8,685 nt of DNA from Clostridiaceae bacterium. GTDB taxonomy: Bacteria; Bacillota; Clostridia; Saccharofermentanales; UBA5734. Below the pieces are notes generated by a model. The model was not told the origin of the DNA and searched no databases. It saw nothing but the letters and a program-made list of their open reading frames with translations. This document shows positions 6,607-8,685 of this stretch, piece by piece. The position numbers and the translations under genes are program-made. Numbering within the stretch: position 1 is the first letter of the stretch; each line of letters opens with the position of its first letter. The stretch lies in assembly GCA_012519875.1 (NCBI GenBank), contig JAAYPL010000171.1:1-8685 (forward strand), given 5' to 3'.

Positions 6607-7617
6607 TCAACCATCACTCATAGCGGCAAACTGAGCCATCATGCCCAATGCTTTGCCGGTACCGATCGCCACACAAGATACGACGTCATCCGCCACAACA
6701 ACATCGATACCGATCTTGGCCGCCAGCATCCGGTCCAGTCCGTACAGCAAGGAGCCACCGCCGGTCAAGACAATGCCGCGCTGGCTGAAGTCGGCCATCA
6801 GCTCGGGGGGTGTGCGCTCCAGAACCGAATGGATGGCTTCAAAAATCTGGGCAACCGGTTCTTCAAGGGCCTCCAGCATCTCGGTCGAAGTAATCGAAAC
6901 AGTCGCCGGCATACCGGTAATCAGGTTGCGTCCGCGAACCTCCATGGTCAGCTCCTCGTCGCGAGGGTAAGCGCAGCCGATGTTGATTTTCAGTTCCTCG
7001 GCTGTCCGGTCACCGATCAAGATATTGTGTTTGCGACGCACGTGCTTGACGATGGCCTCGTCAAATCTGTCACCGGCAACTTTAAGGGAGAAGTCAACAA
7101 CCGGCTCACAAAGTGAAATAACCGCAATGTCGGTTGTACCGCCGCCGATGTCGACAATCATGCTCCCGCAGGCTTTGGTGATGTCGATCCCGGCGCCGAT
7201 GGCGGCCGCGATCGGCTCGCGGATCAGGAAAACATCCCGGGCGCCGGCATGCTTGCAAGCATCCTCAACCGCCTTTTGCTCGACCTGTGTAATGACGCTG
7301 GGAACACAGACAACGATGGTCGGTTTGAAATATTTGGCTCTCAGCCCTTTGCAGACACGACCGATAAAAGCCTTGAGCATGACCTCCGTGACCTTAAAGT
7401 CCGAAATTACACCATCACGAAGCGGGCGAATGGCATCCACGATACCCGGTGTACGCCCCAACATCAGGCTGGCACTCTCACCAACCGCCAGTACACGGCC
7501 GGTTTTTGAGTTGATGGCAACCACCGAAGGTTCCTGCAGAACCACGCCTTTTCCCTTAACATAAATCAAGACCGAGGCGGTGCCCAGGTCGATCCCGATA
7601 TCCATGCCCAATCCCAT
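6607..7617 (-). CDS. MreB/Mbl-family rod-shape-determining actin homologue
   Basis: Bacterial actins of this family polymerise under the cytoplasmic membrane in an ATP-dependent way and organise the elongation machinery of the side wall. The 336-residue length is typical. Visible actin-fold motifs: phosphate-1 DIGIDLGTA (6-14), GKVLAVGE-like GRVLAVGE (40-47), REPIAAAIGAG (133-143) with the Glu expected near the nucleotide, phosphate-2 VDIGGGTTDIAVIS (155-168), ERTPPEL (267-273), and adenosine motif GIVLTGGGSLLYGL (281-294). It resembles the Mbl type of Bacillus (VLIYVKGKGVVLQEPSVVA at 16-34), but I cannot separate mreB, mbl and mreBH by eye, so no symbol is given. mreC and mreD do not follow; rho does, which suggests a stand-alone paralogue. 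The start at 7617 has AGAGGT (7624-7629) 6 nt upstream. A promoter candidate lies at 7688-7716. Confidence 0.95.
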   Translation of the reverse strand: MGLGMDIGIDLGTASVLIYVKGKGVVLQEPSVVAINSKTGRVLAVGESASLMLGRTPGIVDAIRPLRDGVISDFKVTEVMLKAFIGRVCKGLRAKYFKPTIVVCVPSVITQVEQKAVEDACKHAGARDVFLIREPIAAAIGAGIDITKACGSMIVDIGGGTTDIAVISLCEPVVDFSLKVAGDRFDEAIVKHVRRKHNILIGDRTAEELKINIGCAYPRDEELTMEVRGRNLITGMPATVSITSTEMLEALEEPVAQIFEAIHSVLERTPPELMADFSQRGIVLTGGGSLLYGLDRMLAAKIGIDVVVADDVVSCVAIGTGKALGMMAQFAAMSDG

Positions 7618-7668
7618 TGTCTTACCTCTTTACCTTTTTCTGAACACAATAAACTGATCAACATTGTT

Positions 7669-7697
7669 TTGTGTACCATGTCATACAATGATACAAT
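7669..7697 (+). promoter_or_regulatory. Candidate divergent promoter of traX-like gene
   Basis: TTGTGT (-35, 7669-7674), a 17-bp spacer and TACAAT (-10, 7692-7697) point to the right. The -10 is good but the -35 is poor (three of six). It overlaps the mreB promoter candidate, so the two would compete for polymerase. The leader would be about 75 nt. Confidence 0.4.
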
Positions 7698-7716
7698 AGG
7701 TTGCGTAGAATTACAA
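7688..7716 (-). promoter_or_regulatory. Candidate promoter of the mreB-type gene
   Basis: On the minus strand TTGTAA (-35, 7711-7716) and TATCAT (-10, 7688-7693) are separated by 17 bp. The -10 matches consensus at five of six positions and the -35 at four. The leader would be about 63 nt. The -35 lies inside a short inverted repeat (AGAATT/AATTCT, 7707-7720), a possible operator. Confidence 0.6.
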
Positions 7717-7744
7717 TTCTGGAATTAGCAATAAATCCAATGAT

Positions 7745-7768
7745 TTTCGATCCCAAAACAGATCGAAA
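7745..7768 (+). promoter_or_regulatory. Inverted repeat in the traX leader overlapping the ribosome-binding site
   Basis: TTTCGATC (7745-7752) and GATCGAAA (7761-7768) are perfect 8-bp arms around an 8-nt loop (CCAAAACA). The right arm includes the first bases of the Shine-Dalgarno AAAGGAA (7766-7772), which lies 5 nt before ATG 7778. It could be an RNA hairpin that limits translation or a DNA operator for a dimeric repressor. The sequence does not distinguish them. Confidence 0.6.
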
Positions 7769-7777
7769 GGAACGCCC

Positions 7778-8632
7778 ATGGCACTGAAATTACTGGCTTG
7801 TCTGTTTATGCTTATTGATCATGCGGGCTACTATTTCTATGATCTGATCCCCACCCCGCTTTACATCAGCATGCGCAGCATCGGCCGGCTGGCTTTCCCG
7901 ATGTTCGCCTGGATGGTTGCCCGAGGTATACATAAAACCCGCAACCCGTTTTTTTATTTTTTGCGGCTGGCCGGTTTCTCCGTGGTAGCCGAGGCCCTGT
8001 TCCGCGGACTGGATCTATGCCCCACCCTTCCGGTTTATCCGACCAATGTTCTGATCACTTTCAGCTTGTCCGTTGTTCTGGTATCCGGTTATCAATTGGC
8101 CACCCGCTCCGGTTTGGACGTGATCGCCAGTCTGCGCCCGATTGCGCCGACCAACAACACCCTGCCGACACCGCCACGTTTCGATGTGCGTATTAATCTG
8201 GGCGGCATTCGTCTGGACAGCCGGCTCGGCCTGATGATCGGACTGCTGATGATTTTTCTGGCCATCACGATCACAGCCTGGCTCAAATCAGCACCCTGTT
8301 TCGTGCCGGATTACGATTTTTACGGGTTGGCCGCCGTCCTGCTCTTTTTCATAATCCAGGAACGGTGCGAAGAAAAAAACCGGTTCAAACGAAGTCTGCA
8401 GTTTTTTTTGCTCTTAAACCTCCTCTTTGTTTGTACCAGGATACTGGCCGACGGCCTGGCTGACGCCGTTGGATGGATGATTCAAATTTTGTCGGTCGCC
8501 GCCATACCCGTCATTTTTTCCCCTCTGCGCGACAGACGGCCGGGTCGGGCGGCCAAATATTTTTTTTATTTATTTTATCCACTGCATGTTCTGGCGCTGG
8601 CCTTGCTGCGGCTGAGGCGAAATGTAAACTGA
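7778..8632 (+). CDS. TraX family membrane protein
   Basis: The 284-residue polytopic membrane protein has TraX-family motifs: LKLLACLFMLIDHAGYYF (residues 3-20), IGRLAFPMFAWMVARGIHKTR (35-55), a hydrophobic RLAGFSVVAEALFRG stretch (63-77), VYPTNVLITF (86-95) and YLFYPLHVLALALL (264-277). In the F plasmid TraX acetylates the N-terminus of pilin. Chromosomal homologues are common in Bacillota without conjugation genes, and their substrate is unknown; acyl transfer is inference from the family. Hydrophobic segments fit about seven or eight membrane helices (near 3-22, 35-50, 58-75, 90-107, 149-168, 181-194, 206-221, 233-248, 261-279). A hydrophilic loop at about 109-148 (TNNTLPTPPRF, basic) interrupts the membrane part. 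No pilin or transfer gene is nearby. The start has AAAGGAA 5 nt upstream. It is divergent from mreB. Confidence 0.82.
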   Translation: MALKLLACLFMLIDHAGYYFYDLIPTPLYISMRSIGRLAFPMFAWMVARGIHKTRNPFFYFLRLAGFSVVAEALFRGLDLCPTLPVYPTNVLITFSLSVVLVSGYQLATRSGLDVIASLRPIAPTNNTLPTPPRFDVRINLGGIRLDSRLGLMIGLLMIFLAITITAWLKSAPCFVPDYDFYGLAAVLLFFIIQERCEEKNRFKRSLQFFLLLNLLFVCTRILADGLADAVGWMIQILSVAAIPVIFSPLRDRRPGRAAKYFFYLFYPLHVLALALLRLRRNVN

Positions 8633-8637
8633 AGTGA

Positions 8638-8669
8638 CGCAAAAAGAGATGTCCCACAAAACCATCTCT
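8638..8669 (-). terminator. Minus-strand intrinsic terminator at the right edge
   Basis: AGAGATG (8645-8651) and CATCTCT (8663-8669) pair over 7 bp with an 11-nt loop. Read on the minus strand the hairpin is followed by TTTTTGCG; on the plus strand no T-run follows. It therefore most likely terminates a minus-strand gene beyond the window that converges on the TraX gene, though the hairpin could also mark the end of the traX transcript. Confidence 0.55.
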
Positions 8670-8685
8670 AATACAATGTAAGTGA

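Noticed and set aside
5306..6634. Long plus-strand open frames opposite rho (5306-5773, 5763-6152, 6149-6634)
   Set aside because: They mirror the biased codons of the low-complexity Rho insertion. The rho frame itself is unmistakable and the mirrored products resemble no family.
6980..7564. 194-codon plus-strand frame opposite the mreB-type gene
   Set aside because: It is a shadow of a fully conserved actin-family gene and has no ribosome-binding site of note.
7778..8632. TraX as evidence of a conjugative plasmid or integrative element
   Set aside because: All neighbours are core chromosomal genes; there are no relaxase, type IV secretion, integrase or attachment repeats in the window.

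Overview
The window looks like chromosomal DNA from a Gram-positive anaerobe of the Bacillota, most likely class Clostridia. The grounds are the rho - rpmE - DUF1385 (YqhQ-type) - prmC gene order, a DUF951 gene, a large low-complexity insertion in Rho, a paired NifU-like/GGGtGRT locus, strong Shine-Dalgarno sites and SigA-type promoters. Base composition is roughly half G+C. The genus cannot be named from this sequence. There are no tRNA or rRNA genes, insertion sequences, CRISPR arrays or phage genes, and nearly all of the window is coding.

Layout. Positions 1-1523 (+) hold the 3' part of a NifU-like Fe-S scaffold gene followed by a complete GGGtGRT-family gene, a conserved pair of unknown function. 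It meets a minus-strand block tail to tail, and the stop codons overlap at 1520-1523. The minus block is read from right to left: mreB/mbl-type gene (7617-6607), rho (6400-4199), rpmE (4046-3846), DUF1385 membrane protein (3768-2701), prmC (2687-1815) and DUF951 (1789-1520). To the right, a divergent TraX-family membrane protein gene (7778-8632, +) shares a 160-bp intergenic region with mreB. A terminator-like hairpin pointing left at the right edge suggests a further minus-strand gene beyond the window.

Transcription. Three minus-strand promoters have 17-bp spacers: upstream of mreB (weaker -35), upstream of rho, and upstream of rpmE (perfect TTGACA, TACAAT). A clear intrinsic terminator follows rpmE. 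No convincing promoter precedes the DUF1385 gene, so DUF1385-prmC-DUF951 may depend on terminator readthrough. The rho leader is about 150 nt with two stem-loops, and the traX leader has a perfect 8-bp inverted repeat that reaches the ribosome-binding site.

Functions. Most minus-strand genes serve core information processing and cell shape: Rho (transcription termination), L31 (ribosome), PrmC (release-factor methylation) and MreB (cell-wall elongation). The least understood parts are the NifU-like/GGGtGRT pair, DUF951, DUF1385 and the chromosomal TraX homologue. I see no obvious new multi-gene defence or mobile system. The best leads are the GGGtGRT pair, the basic insertion of Rho with its structured leader, and the overlapping convergent gene ends.
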